From a virus, in IMG/VR virus record IMGVR_UViG_3300008110_007236, positions 1 through 58,481 of that record: 58,481 nucleotides of DNA. One strand, 5' to 3'. Positions 1-7,271 of this stretch are shown here, piece after piece. The position numbers were made by a program, and so were the translations under genes. The first letter of the stretch is position 1. Each line of letters begins with the position of its first letter. The notes beneath the pieces are model-generated. The model was not told where the DNA came from. It saw only the letters and a program-made list of their open reading frames with translations, and did no database searches.

Positions 1-337
1 TTGTATTTTCTGGTAAAAATTGAACTTTTTCAATTTGAGATTCTGGTGGAATTTTTATACCAACTTTTCCTAAAAACTTTTTAGTTGCAATTTCTTGTCT
101 AATTGATCTGTATGCACCAATAGGTCCTTTAGGATCTTGGCTTATCTGTTCCCATGTTCTAACTTCTAATAGAGGTTCAATTTCTGTTGGTATCTCAATA
201 ATATAAAATTCTATATCTTTGCTATATCCAGCGTGAGCCAAATCAAAAATATCAATTACCTTACCTTTAGACAATCTATCACCACCAAGATGTATCCACG
301 CATCTTCATTTAATTCATATTGTTTTTTTATTTTCAT
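1..337 (-). CDS. Hypothetical protein, partial (runs off left edge)
   Basis: The frame opens with an ATG at 337 and has no stop before the window edge, so only the first 112 residues are visible. The protein begins MKIKKQYELNEDAW and has a conserved-looking stretch around residues 61-78 (TWEQISQDPKGPIGAYRS). No signal peptide or membrane segment is seen. It lies 11 bases downstream of the next minus-strand gene, so the two are probably co-transcribed. I do not recognise the family and assign no function. Confidence 0.6.
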   Translation of the reverse strand, partial: MKIKKQYELNEDAWIHLGGDRLSKGKVIDIFDLAHAGYSKDIEFYIIEIPTEIEPLLEVRTWEQISQDPKGPIGAYRSIRQEIATKKFLGKVGIKIPPESQIEKVQFLPENT

Positions 338-348
338 ATCTCTCAGCA

Positions 349-717
349 CTATATTGCTAGTGCTATTAATCCTATATATGTTAAGTAGTGCATCAACTGA
401 TCTATTCCTAACCAAAACCAAAATGGTTCATCAGATGGTGTTAGGTTTCTGTTCTTGTTGATGTTCATTTTGGCCCAATCAATGTGATAGTGGACCACCC
501 CGTCAATAAATGCCATCAATAACACTGATATAACGTCAGTAAAGACGGCATAAAAAACTAGACCAGTTAAAACAGCATGAACAAGAGAATGATATATACC
601 CCACTTGGCTCCATAATTCCCTTTTTCCATTACCATGTTATTGGTCTGAAAAACAAAATCAGCTAGAAAATGTTTTAATACTAGAAGAGTAAAAAGAGTT
701 AGAATTGTAGATTCCAT
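349..717 (-). CDS. DUF3307-like integral membrane protein
   Basis: 122 residues with hydrophobic segments at about 5-25, 43-70 and 100-120. The pattern of charged residues inside the hydrophobic parts (H16, D20, Q24, H43, H47, D72, H76, H78, D80, then D106-Q-x-x-H110) matches the DUF3307 family as I know it. The function of that family is not established; the His/Asp pattern could bind metal. An AGGGGC ribosome site precedes the ATG at 717. Small membrane proteins of this kind occur in other large phages. Confidence 0.65.
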   Translation of the reverse strand: MESTILTLFTLLVLKHFLADFVFQTNNMVMEKGNYGAKWGIYHSLVHAVLTGLVFYAVFTDVISVLLMAFIDGVVHYHIDWAKMNINKNRNLTPSDEPFWFWLGIDQLMHYLTYIGLIALAI

Positions 718-765
718 AGAAGCCCCTGGGTTATGCCGTAATTTTACAACAATGTCAAGTCAAAG

Positions 766-1161
766 TCAACCTGGAAGCTCACCAGATTTTGCCAATTTAA
801 GCATTAAGCTATAATGCTCGTAGGCTTTTTTGACTGCGGGGTATTTTTCCTTAAGATACTGCTCTTCTTCTTTTTGTTGCATCAAAGTTTCAAACATATT
901 GTAATGACCCTTCTCTGCCATATTATTAAACACCTGCTGTTCAAATTTAGCAATTCTGTCTAATTCACTTTCAGCAATTTCCACTGTGTATAATGGTTCA
1001 GTTTCAAAAGTCATCCTATCAGATAGAAATTTATTGTAATCATTTGAAAAAGCAAACATTTCTATATTTGCTTTACTTAAACGATGAGCACGTTTATTGG
1101 TGTCAATAACTTTAACACCGTGCCTACCAATAAAATCCCTTACTTCTTTACTTGGATTCAT
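766..1161 (-). CDS. Hypothetical protein with C-terminal KAYEHY segment
   Basis: 131 residues from the ATG at 1161. A longer GTG start at 1182 is possible, but the ATG gives a tighter 14-base overlap with the preceding gene. The predicted protein is mostly helical and charged. Its C-terminal half (KKAYEHYSLMLKLA) resembles the C-terminus of the neighbouring gene (QKAYKHYKMLEAL), which suggests a shared short interaction segment. No enzyme motif is visible. Position and overlap imply translational coupling with the upstream gene. Confidence 0.6.
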   Translation of the reverse strand: MNPSKEVRDFIGRHGVKVIDTNKRAHRLSKANIEMFAFSNDYNKFLSDRMTFETEPLYTVEIAESELDRIAKFEQQVFNNMAEKGHYNMFETLMQQKEEEQYLKEKYPAVKKAYEHYSLMLKLAKSGELPG

Positions 1162-1618
1162 CTTCGTCTTTTCTTTCTTCACACAATGCTTCTAACATCT
1201 TATAATGCTTGTATGCTTTTTGTAATGCTTCATATTGTTCTAATTTTTTAGGATCTGGAACAAGTATTGCTAATCTACGTTCTAATGTTTCCATCCACTC
1301 ACTTAAATCTTTGCCTTTAACTTTGATGTTGCCTTTAAATTCAGCATCACCTTCAACGCTAATACCTGGATTGGTTGTTGTAGTAATATATGGAGTTGTG
1401 CTCCAAGTACCGTTAGAAATAGTGTAACTAGAACCTGATGTTGTACTTACTGGTAGTGAATATGTGTTGTAAGTTGAATTATAAGTTGACATGTCAATTG
1501 TACCAATTGAATCCCAACCTGTATTTAATGTTATTGTATCAACACTAGATCCGCCACTAATATGATCACTGCCTAAATCAATTGTTATATCTTTTATATC
1601 AAGATCTTTATCATCCAT
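1148..1618 (-). CDS. Probable virion-associated protein, Ser/Thr-rich with C-terminal helix
   Basis: 156 residues. The first about 85 are rich in Ser, Thr, Gly and Tyr (beta-structure, fibre-like). They are followed by a short VEGDAEFKGNIKVKGKDL segment and a charged helix (LERRLAILVPDPKKLEQYEA). The helix pattern, leucine-rich then a Pro pair then a KAYxHYK segment, recurs in small structural proteins of T4-like phages as I recall, but the exact role is unknown. GAGGTG ribosome site before the ATG at 1618; the start overlaps the end of the glutaredoxin gene by 8 bases. Confidence 0.55.
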   Translation of the reverse strand: MDDKDLDIKDITIDLGSDHISGGSSVDTITLNTGWDSIGTIDMSTYNSTYNTYSLPVSTTSGSSYTISNGTWSTTPYITTTTNPGISVEGDAEFKGNIKVKGKDLSEWMETLERRLAILVPDPKKLEQYEALQKAYKHYKMLEALCEERKDEDESK

Positions 1619-1853
1619 TTAACACCTCATTGTTGGTTAGATACTGTTTTAATTCAGTAAAGCCGCCAATGAGTTTTTCGTCTAAGAAGATTTGTGGAAC
1701 CGAACGTGCTGTTGGAACTGATTCTAGTAAATCTTCCTTGGTGTAGCCATCACCAATTTTCTTTTCTGTGTATTCAATACCTTTTGATTTCAATAACGCC
1801 TTTGCTTGGTCGCAGTAAGGACAGTTATATTTGCTCCAAACGATTGCTTTCAT
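1611..1853 (-). CDS. nrdC: Glutaredoxin
   Basis: 80 residues, the usual length of a small glutaredoxin. The CPYC dithiol active site is at residues 11-14, the cis-proline loop at S51-V52-P53, and the GGF glutathione-binding turn at 63-65. Dithiol glutaredoxins of T4-like phages re-reduce class I ribonucleotide reductase. The location two genes downstream of nrdB on the same strand supports that role. Phage homologues are often called NrdC or Grx; the symbol is by analogy. Confidence 0.9.
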   Translation of the reverse strand: MKAIVWSKYNCPYCDQAKALLKSKGIEYTEKKIGDGYTKEDLLESVPTARSVPQIFLDEKLIGGFTELKQYLTNNEVLNG

Positions 1854-1855
1854 TT

Positions 1856-2041
1856 TTATACCTTTATCTCTCTCGGTGTACCCACTACAGCACCTTTGCC
1901 ATACTGAGCTTGCAATAATTTTTTAGCCATAGCTGAAGTGGTAGATTGTGTGATAGTTTTTATTTGTAACACACTACCGTTATCCTGTTTGACTCTTATT
2001 ATTGCTTCAAACGATTTGATAATATCAGAGGCTCGTACCAT
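1856..2041 (-). CDS. Small hypothetical protein in nrd cluster
   Basis: 61 residues, basic, beginning MVRASDIIKSFEAIIRVKQ. It sits between glutaredoxin and nrdB, with 2 bases to the former and 12 to the latter, so it is almost certainly part of the same transcript. The pattern of a short helix, a beta hairpin (ALQIKT-type) and a helix with AMAKKLLQAQYG looks like a small alpha/beta fold. No family recognised. Confidence 0.6.
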   Translation of the reverse strand: MVRASDIIKSFEAIIRVKQDNGSVLQIKTITQSTTSAMAKKLLQAQYGKGAVVGTPREIKV

Positions 2042-2053
2042 TTGTTTTCCTTA

Positions 2054-3154
2054 TTATAACGCAGGCAATGCGTTATAGTCAATGCCTTCACTCATAACAC
2101 CAATTACATAATTGGTACTTTCACTTTCCTGTAAGGCAGTTTGTTTCTTGCTAGTGTCACTATGTTTGTTAAACCAAGGAATAGGAGTACTCTTTGGTGA
2201 TGTATTCCAGTATTTAATGCCAATCTGTTTTAAAGCATCAGATGCTGTATAATCAACAAAGTCTTTTAAGATGTTAGCATTAAGACCAATCACAGGGCCC
2301 TTTTGGAAAAGGTAATCTGCCCAGGCTTTTTCTTCACGAATAACATCTCTATAAATCTGCAAAACTTGCTCTTGACATTCTTGTGCAATTTTGGAAAAAC
2401 GCGGATCTTCTTTAACAACTTGATTAATCAAATAAGCAGTCCAACCTTTGTGTAATAGTTCGTCTTGCAGAATCAAGCTAATGATGTTTCCGTTACCAAT
2501 AAAAATCTTATTCTCTACCATAGCAAGACTAGTAGCAAATGAAACCATAAAGCGGAATGCTTCTAATGCGTAACTCGCATGTAAAGCGAGCCAAATGGCC
2601 TTGATATGAACCTCTTCAGGTACCACTTCGCCAAGCTCTTTCCTGCTGTTGATGATATGCAACTCATCGTAATAACGTCCAATACTTGATGCCATATCGA
2701 CAATTTCTTTAGTGTCATGGATTGTGTTGAATACTTCTTTGGGTACATTATATATGTTCCTAATGATGTGACTGTAACTACGACTATGAATGTTAGTTTC
2801 AAAAAATGTCCAGTTATAAACCAATGCTTCTAATTCTGGGAGAGAGACTACAGGGGCAAATACTTGGCTTGGTCCTCGACCTTGCAAACTATCTAGTGCT
2901 GTTTGACGCAAAAGGTTTGAAGTGAAGATATGCTTAACTGCTTCACTAGCATCTTTAAAATCGTTAGCATCTTTACTCAATGTAATTTCTTCCGGGACCC
3001 AAAAGAACCCACGTGCTGTTGTTTCAAAGTCTGCAATCTTTTTATACTTTACTTCTTCAAAACGCTGAATAGTAACTGGACCTGCTGGGTCTAGAAACAT
3101 CTTGCGGTTTAGGTAGTCTGTCTTTGTGTTTAAGTTATATTGTTGTTTACTCAT
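2054..3154 (-). CDS. nrdB: Ribonucleoside-diphosphate reductase small subunit
   Basis: 366 residues, typical length for class I R2. Diiron ligands by comparison with E. coli R2: D88, E119, H123, E198, E232 and H235, with the radical tyrosine at Y127 (HSRSYSHIIRNI). The C-terminal tail (IDYNALPAL) is the peptide that docks into the large subunit. Odd feature: one extra residue (N121) lies between E119 and H123 compared with E-T-I-H in E. coli, while the D88-E119, H123-Y127 and E198-E232-H235 spacings are unchanged. It overlaps the upstream small gene by 4 bases. It partners NrdA at 4.5-6.8 kb. Confidence 0.95.
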   Translation of the reverse strand: MSKQQYNLNTKTDYLNRKMFLDPAGPVTIQRFEEVKYKKIADFETTARGFFWVPEEITLSKDANDFKDASEAVKHIFTSNLLRQTALDSLQGRGPSQVFAPVVSLPELEALVYNWTFFETNIHSRSYSHIIRNIYNVPKEVFNTIHDTKEIVDMASSIGRYYDELHIINSRKELGEVVPEEVHIKAIWLALHASYALEAFRFMVSFATSLAMVENKIFIGNGNIISLILQDELLHKGWTAYLINQVVKEDPRFSKIAQECQEQVLQIYRDVIREEKAWADYLFQKGPVIGLNANILKDFVDYTASDALKQIGIKYWNTSPKSTPIPWFNKHSDTSKKQTALQESESTNYVIGVMSEGIDYNALPAL

Positions 3155-3396
3155 TGTTTATCCTGTTTTGTTAGTGTTGGATCATTCCAAATATTTCTAT
3201 TATATACAACTGACTCTTTTAAAAGTCTCCAAGTTTTTTCTTGCGGTGTTTCAGTCCATTCAAAAAATAAACTATTCATTGGCGGTCTACCAGTTGACTC
3301 GTCATATAAATTACGATGAAGGATATATGACTTTAGCCATATTGTTTTCCCACTGGTCATTTTAGTAGGTAACCAAGCAAACTTAATATTTTCCAC
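3151..3396 (-). CDS. Small hypothetical protein upstream of nrdB
   Basis: 81 residues beginning MENIKFAWLPTKMTSGKTIWLKSY. It is rich in Trp and Tyr and ends in a charged tail (NDPTLTKQDKQ). Its stop overlaps the nrdB start by 4 bases (ATGA), a classic coupling arrangement, and its own start overlaps the aldolase-like gene by 14 bases. Proteins of this size with several Trp residues occur in T4-like nrd regions, but I cannot name a family or role. Confidence 0.6.
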   Translation of the reverse strand: MENIKFAWLPTKMTSGKTIWLKSYILHRNLYDESTGRPPMNSLFFEWTETPQEKTWRLLKESVVYNRNIWNDPTLTKQDKQ

Positions 3397-4006
3397 TAGC
3401 TAATACTATTTTACAAATATGCTCTAATCTTTCAATATGCTCGTAAGCACGCCATGGACTAGTATCAATTGCTACAACACCGTGACCTTTAATTCCTACG
3501 ATATCATAGTCAATGTTGCCGTAGTGGTCTAACTTTAGATTTTCGTGGCAACGATCTGCAAGCTCTTGACTGATAGGGGGAACATCGCCTACATTTGGCG
3601 CAACCTTAGTATAACGACTTAGTTCTGGAAAACTATCAACAATGGTGCTCAAGTCAATGCCGGCGTGCATGGCAGCAACACAATATGTAGGATGCACATG
3701 TACAACAACCCTAACATCATTGCTGTGCTGACCCATGTTTTTTTGTAGGCCAAAGTGTAAAGGAATCTCGCCACTTGGTTTTAATGCACTACTGATTTCA
3801 GTATAAGGTTCGTCACGCCACATCAAACTACTAACAATCTTAATCTTCTTAAATTGATCAGGTTGTAGTGTTTGTTTACGTACACCGCTAGGTGTAATAT
3901 AAAAGTGATCACGGTCGTGATGGCGGATACTGACATTACCATCACGACTAGTAATCCAGTTACGCTTGTAAGCGTCTACCATAATATCACATATCGTCTC
4001 TAGCAT
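3383..4006 (-). CDS. Class II aldolase/adducin-family protein
   Basis: 207 residues covering one Aldolase_II domain. Zinc ligands are visible: the HVH pair at H103/H105 and H175 in the GHG turn, with the general acid/base E80 (SGEIPLH). N-terminal DGNVSIR (22-28) and ITPSGVRK (37-44) are the usual phosphate-loop regions. Members include fuculose-1-phosphate aldolase, ribulose-phosphate 4-epimerase and methylthioribulose-phosphate dehydratase; the substrate cannot be told from sequence. Its position inside the nrd cluster is unusual. Confidence 0.8.
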   Translation of the reverse strand: MLETICDIMVDAYKRNWITSRDGNVSIRHHDRDHFYITPSGVRKQTLQPDQFKKIKIVSSLMWRDEPYTEISSALKPSGEIPLHFGLQKNMGQHSNDVRVVVHVHPTYCVAAMHAGIDLSTIVDSFPELSRYTKVAPNVGDVPPISQELADRCHENLKLDHYGNIDYDIVGIKGHGVVAIDTSPWRAYEHIERLEHICKIVLASGKY

Positions 4007-4538
4007 TTATATGATCCCAATTAATTATTTTCCATTGATTTTCTAAATATTTCTTTTTATCTGCTTGGTAATCCAATGCCCAGGCATGTTCCCACCAGTC
4101 TATTAATAATACAATATCTTTTTTGATTTCATGATTTTTAATAGTTTTTATTTTGCCACTTTTACTAAGATAGACCCAACCACTGCCTTGTATACTCATT
4201 GCTTCTTTTAAAAATTCATCTTTAAAATCATTAAAAGATTTAAAATGTTTGTTAATAAATTCTTCTATTTTACCAGTTGGAACATTTTTATTATTTGGTG
4301 ATTGATATTGTTGAAACAATATATTGTGCAAAAATACACCAGCTTCATTAAAAAATGCATCGCCTTCTCTTTTATTATATCTTTCAGCGTAGGTCTTTGC
4401 TAATTTTTCATAATGATAATTTAACGTGTCTTCTGATATACAAGGATTTAGATCTTGTTTTTTATAAGGTAAAGGTTTAATAGATAGTTTATCACTCCTA
4501 CCTTCTGTTATGAATCCTTTTATGAAGTCATAACTCAT
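3987..4538 (-). CDS. sodB: Fe/Mn superoxide dismutase
   Basis: 183 residues. Metal ligands H42 (YHYEKL), H71 (VFLHNILF), D147 and H151 (DWWEHAWALDY) are all present, and the N-domain LPY and C-domain GSGWVYL segments are conserved. The protein carries about 20 extra N-terminal residues before LPY. Those residues have no signal-peptide character, so it is probably cytoplasmic. The usual NHxFYW segment is HNILFQQY here, so it is diverged. It overlaps the aldolase gene by 20 bases and NrdA by 4. Likely role: protection of the reductase radical centre or the infected cell from superoxide (inference). Confidence 0.85.
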   Translation of the reverse strand: MSYDFIKGFITEGRSDKLSIKPLPYKKQDLNPCISEDTLNYHYEKLAKTYAERYNKREGDAFFNEAGVFLHNILFQQYQSPNNKNVPTGKIEEFINKHFKSFNDFKDEFLKEAMSIQGSGWVYLSKSGKIKTIKNHEIKKDIVLLIDWWEHAWALDYQADKKKYLENQWKIINWDHINARDDM

Positions 4539-6124
4539 AGTTTACATGCCTCACAATCTTCGTCTAATTCTTCTTGATGATAGCCGTTAACATAAGTCCC
4601 TAGTGCAGGTGCTACTTCTTCTTGCACTTTACTTCCTGCTTTATTAATTAGACTGTAGTAGAATGTTTTCAATCCCCACATGTGTGCCTGCATTAAATTC
4701 TTAGCAATCAATGTAGTTGGAACTTTTCTATCTGGAAAGTGTGCAGGATTGTAGAATGTATTTGTACTAATACTTTGATCTACATAGGCTGCTAATACTG
4801 ACGCAGTCTTTAGATAACCGTCACAGTCTTTCTGTTCCCACATTAACTGATACTTATTTTTTAATTTTTGATATTCAGGAACAACTTGTGTAAATGAGCC
4901 TGCTTTACTTTCTTTAGTTGAGATCAAGCTCATAGGCATTTCTATTCCATTAGTACTATTAATAACAACACTACTAGACTCAACTGGAGCAATAGCCATA
5001 AGAGTAGCATTTCGTACACCATGTTCTTTCATCTCCTTACGTAAGGTTTCCCAGTCAAGCTCAGGAGTAAAGTCTGCCAGTTCATTAACACCTTTAGAAC
5101 GTGACTCCCATGGGAAAATGCCTTGGCCGTATCGGGTATGTGAGCTATGCTGACAAGCACCTCTTTCTTTGGCCAATTCAACAGTTGCTTCTGTTAGATA
5201 GAACGCTTGATGTTCCATCCAACTCTTAACTTCTTGTAGTGCATCTTTCTCACCGTACTTGTGTCCACGTTTAGCATGCCAATAGGCAAGATTAGTAACA
5301 CCAATACCTAGAGGTTGGATTTCATCATTACTGAGTTTAGATTGTATTGATAAAAAGTCTTGGTAGTCCAATATATTGCAAAGGCTACGCTGAAGAATAC
5401 GGCAAGCGCGACGCATGTCTTCCGGATTACGGAAAGCACCCCAGTTGATTGATCCCAACGTGCATAAAGCGATACGACCAGAATCGTCATCCAAACGTTT
5501 AAAGGGCTTAGTAGGTAGTAAAATTTCACAGCAAAGGTTACTCTGATAAATGGTATGATATTCAGGATCGAAAGGACCTTGATTCATCACGTTGTCAATA
5601 AACACTAGATAGATACGTCCAGTGTCAGTTCTTTCTTTTAGTATACCGCTTTTAAATACTTCCTCAGCACTCATAGTCTTCTTACGAAGGCCGGCTTGCT
5701 TCTCATATTTGACATATAATTCTTCAAATAACTTAGTATCCTTGTAGAAAGCCTCGTACAAATCAGGTACTTCATTAGGATCAAAGAAAGTAATATTTTC
5801 TTGATTTTTAAAACGACGCCAAAAGAACGCTGATAATACAACTCCGTAGTCCATGTGTCTAACGCGAGTTTCTTCAGTTCCTTGATTGTTCTTAAGGACA
5901 ATAAGATCGTCAAACTGATGATGCCAAATAGGATAGAAAACTGTAGCAGATGCGTTTCTAATACCACCTTGACTGCAACTCCTTAAATCACCAAACCATT
6001 TCTTTAAAAATGGAATCATGCCAGTGTGCATGATTTCTCCACCTCTAATAGGACTACCTAGAGGACGTAAACGACCAATTTCTAAACCTATGCCAGCACG
6101 TTTACTAGCATACTTAGCCATCAT
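4535..6124 (-). CDS. nrdA: Ribonucleoside-diphosphate reductase large subunit, C-terminal part (frameshifted gene)
   Basis: 529 residues from an internal ATG. Homology continues upstream in the same frame to 6232 with no start codon. The upstream stretch contains TPTKQFSSCVLI, whose Cys at 6176-6178 is the first active-site cysteine (C225 of E. coli). Within the open frame are KYASKRAGIGLEIGRLR, SNLCCEI (thiyl-radical Cys with Asn and Glu), IALCTLGSINWG (second redox Cys), TFYYSLI (Tyr pair for radical transfer) and the C-terminal CEACK shuttle pair. So the catalytic barrel is intact, but translation from 6124 would lack one essential Cys. See the N-terminal fragment at 6192-6770. Confidence 0.85.
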   Translation of the reverse strand: MMAKYASKRAGIGLEIGRLRPLGSPIRGGEIMHTGMIPFLKKWFGDLRSCSQGGIRNASATVFYPIWHHQFDDLIVLKNNQGTEETRVRHMDYGVVLSAFFWRRFKNQENITFFDPNEVPDLYEAFYKDTKLFEELYVKYEKQAGLRKKTMSAEEVFKSGILKERTDTGRIYLVFIDNVMNQGPFDPEYHTIYQSNLCCEILLPTKPFKRLDDDSGRIALCTLGSINWGAFRNPEDMRRACRILQRSLCNILDYQDFLSIQSKLSNDEIQPLGIGVTNLAYWHAKRGHKYGEKDALQEVKSWMEHQAFYLTEATVELAKERGACQHSSHTRYGQGIFPWESRSKGVNELADFTPELDWETLRKEMKEHGVRNATLMAIAPVESSSVVINSTNGIEMPMSLISTKESKAGSFTQVVPEYQKLKNKYQLMWEQKDCDGYLKTASVLAAYVDQSISTNTFYNPAHFPDRKVPTTLIAKNLMQAHMWGLKTFYYSLINKAGSKVQEEVAPALGTYVNGYHQEELDEDCEACKL

Positions 6125-6191
6125 TTCGCCACTAGCAAAAATGGAGTCAAGATCATCATCACTGCGAATGAGTACACAACTACTGAACTGC

Positions 6192-6770
6192 TTAGTGGGA
6201 GTGCCAAGCCCAGCAAGAACAGGAGTTGCGCGCTACCATGTAACGTATTTGTGGGGTCTCATAAATTTCTTTTGTAGCACGATTACGTACTAGATATTTT
6301 TCAATTAGTTGTTCAATAGCCGCATAAGAATATTCTTCATCCTTATCATGCTCCAACATATCATTCATTTTTTCCCAATCTTCTTCTGTGTACCACTGTA
6401 GAAGTTCTGGAGTATATAAACCAATATCTATATTTTTCTTAACTATTTCGTAGATGTGTGGGACTTGATAATCACCATACACATCTTTACGTAACATACT
6501 TAATCTTTGTTTTCCTGCAACATATTGATAGTTGGTGTGTCCAATGTCTGGGTTGTGTTCAATGTCAATTAAATCAACGATAGCCCTTAATGTGATCTCA
6601 TCTATTTCTTTTGTTGTAATTCCGTTGTAGAAATGCGGCTGTGCTTTGATTTCAATCATTGACTGACTTACATCTGCTATCCCTGCACATACTTTAGCTA
6701 CCTGTGCCTGCCACTTCTCTATCAGTAACGGTTCCTTGCTTCCATTTCTCTTTGTTACTGTGATGGTCAT
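6192..6770 (-). CDS. nrdA: Ribonucleoside-diphosphate reductase large subunit, N-terminal fragment (frameshifted)
   Basis: 192 residues. It begins MTITVTKRNGSKEPLLIEKW, the ATP-cone allosteric domain that opens class I NrdA, and continues through HTNYQYVAGKQRL and ATKEIYETPQIRYMVA (about residue 180). The last ten codons (RNSCSCWAWHSH) are out of frame. True homology resumes in another frame as ATPVLAGLGTPTKQ. About 33 residues expected between YMVA and ATP (helices before C225 in E. coli NrdA) are absent. This is a deletion plus frameshift, not a simple base indel. It could be a real lesion, a relic of an intervening element, or an assembly error. Confidence 0.85.
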   Translation of the reverse strand: MTITVTKRNGSKEPLLIEKWQAQVAKVCAGIADVSQSMIEIKAQPHFYNGITTKEIDEITLRAIVDLIDIEHNPDIGHTNYQYVAGKQRLSMLRKDVYGDYQVPHIYEIVKKNIDIGLYTPELLQWYTEEDWEKMNDMLEHDKDEEYSYAAIEQLIEKYLVRNRATKEIYETPQIRYMVARNSCSCWAWHSH

Positions 6771-6805
6771 TCTATCGCCTCTGTCTTTATTAGATTTTTT
6801 ATTTA

Positions 6806-6827
6806 TGGTAAAGAAATTTCTCTACCA
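6806..6827. other. Inverted repeat upstream of nrdA
   Basis: An 11-base inverted repeat (TGGTAAAGAAA / TTTCTCTACCA) with one G-T pair lies between the stop of the 141-residue gene and the nrdA start. A CATAAATA late-promoter-like octamer (6800-6807, minus strand) overlaps its edge. There is no clear U-run on the minus strand, so it is a weak terminator at best; it may be a leader hairpin or operator. Confidence 0.4.
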
Positions 6828-6835
6828 AGCAATTT

Positions 6836-7261
6836 TTACTTGTAGTCTGGCAATGGTGTTGCCGTTTGTAGCACTAACTCTTCCGGTAATTCTAACTCTT
6901 CTACCACTTCTCCGTATCGGTAGTTAAGTATTTTATTATCGATGCAACATGTATTATATACTGTTTTATTTGATGTGTCTAGATAGGTCCGTATCTCAAT
7001 TTGACTTTCATTAAAACGCTTAGTTAATTTTAGCGTGTGCCCAATCATCAAATTGATGGTTAAATCATTATATTTTCCATCTTTGATGATTTGCCAAGGG
7101 TCGGGCCAAGTATCAACTCGATATGGGTCTAGATGTTTATTTACCAAAGGAGCCATAGACCAAAACTTGATTGTATCTTCAATTGGGCTATGGCTCTCTT
7201 CTAATTTATTTCTAAATTTTTTCCAAATGGTAAATTGTTTTTCGTAACTATTTTGAAACAC
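6836..7261 (-). CDS. Hypothetical protein upstream of nrdA
   Basis: 141 residues from a GTG start at 7261, with an AGGAAA ribosome site just upstream. The sequence has an aromatic N-terminal helix (SYEKQFTIWKKFRNKLEES), then a mixed alpha/beta region with RVDTWPDPWQIIKDGKYND. It ends ELVLQTATPLPDYK. No catalytic motif, membrane segment or signal peptide is apparent. I recall similar proteins only as conserved hypothetical proteins of T4-like phages. It follows the tail spike gene by 10 bases. Confidence 0.55.
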   Translation of the reverse strand: MFQNSYEKQFTIWKKFRNKLEESHSPIEDTIKFWSMAPLVNKHLDPYRVDTWPDPWQIIKDGKYNDLTINLMIGHTLKLTKRFNESQIEIRTYLDTSNKTVYNTCCIDNKILNYRYGEVVEELELPEELVLQTATPLPDYK

Positions 7262-7271
7262 TTATTTCCTA

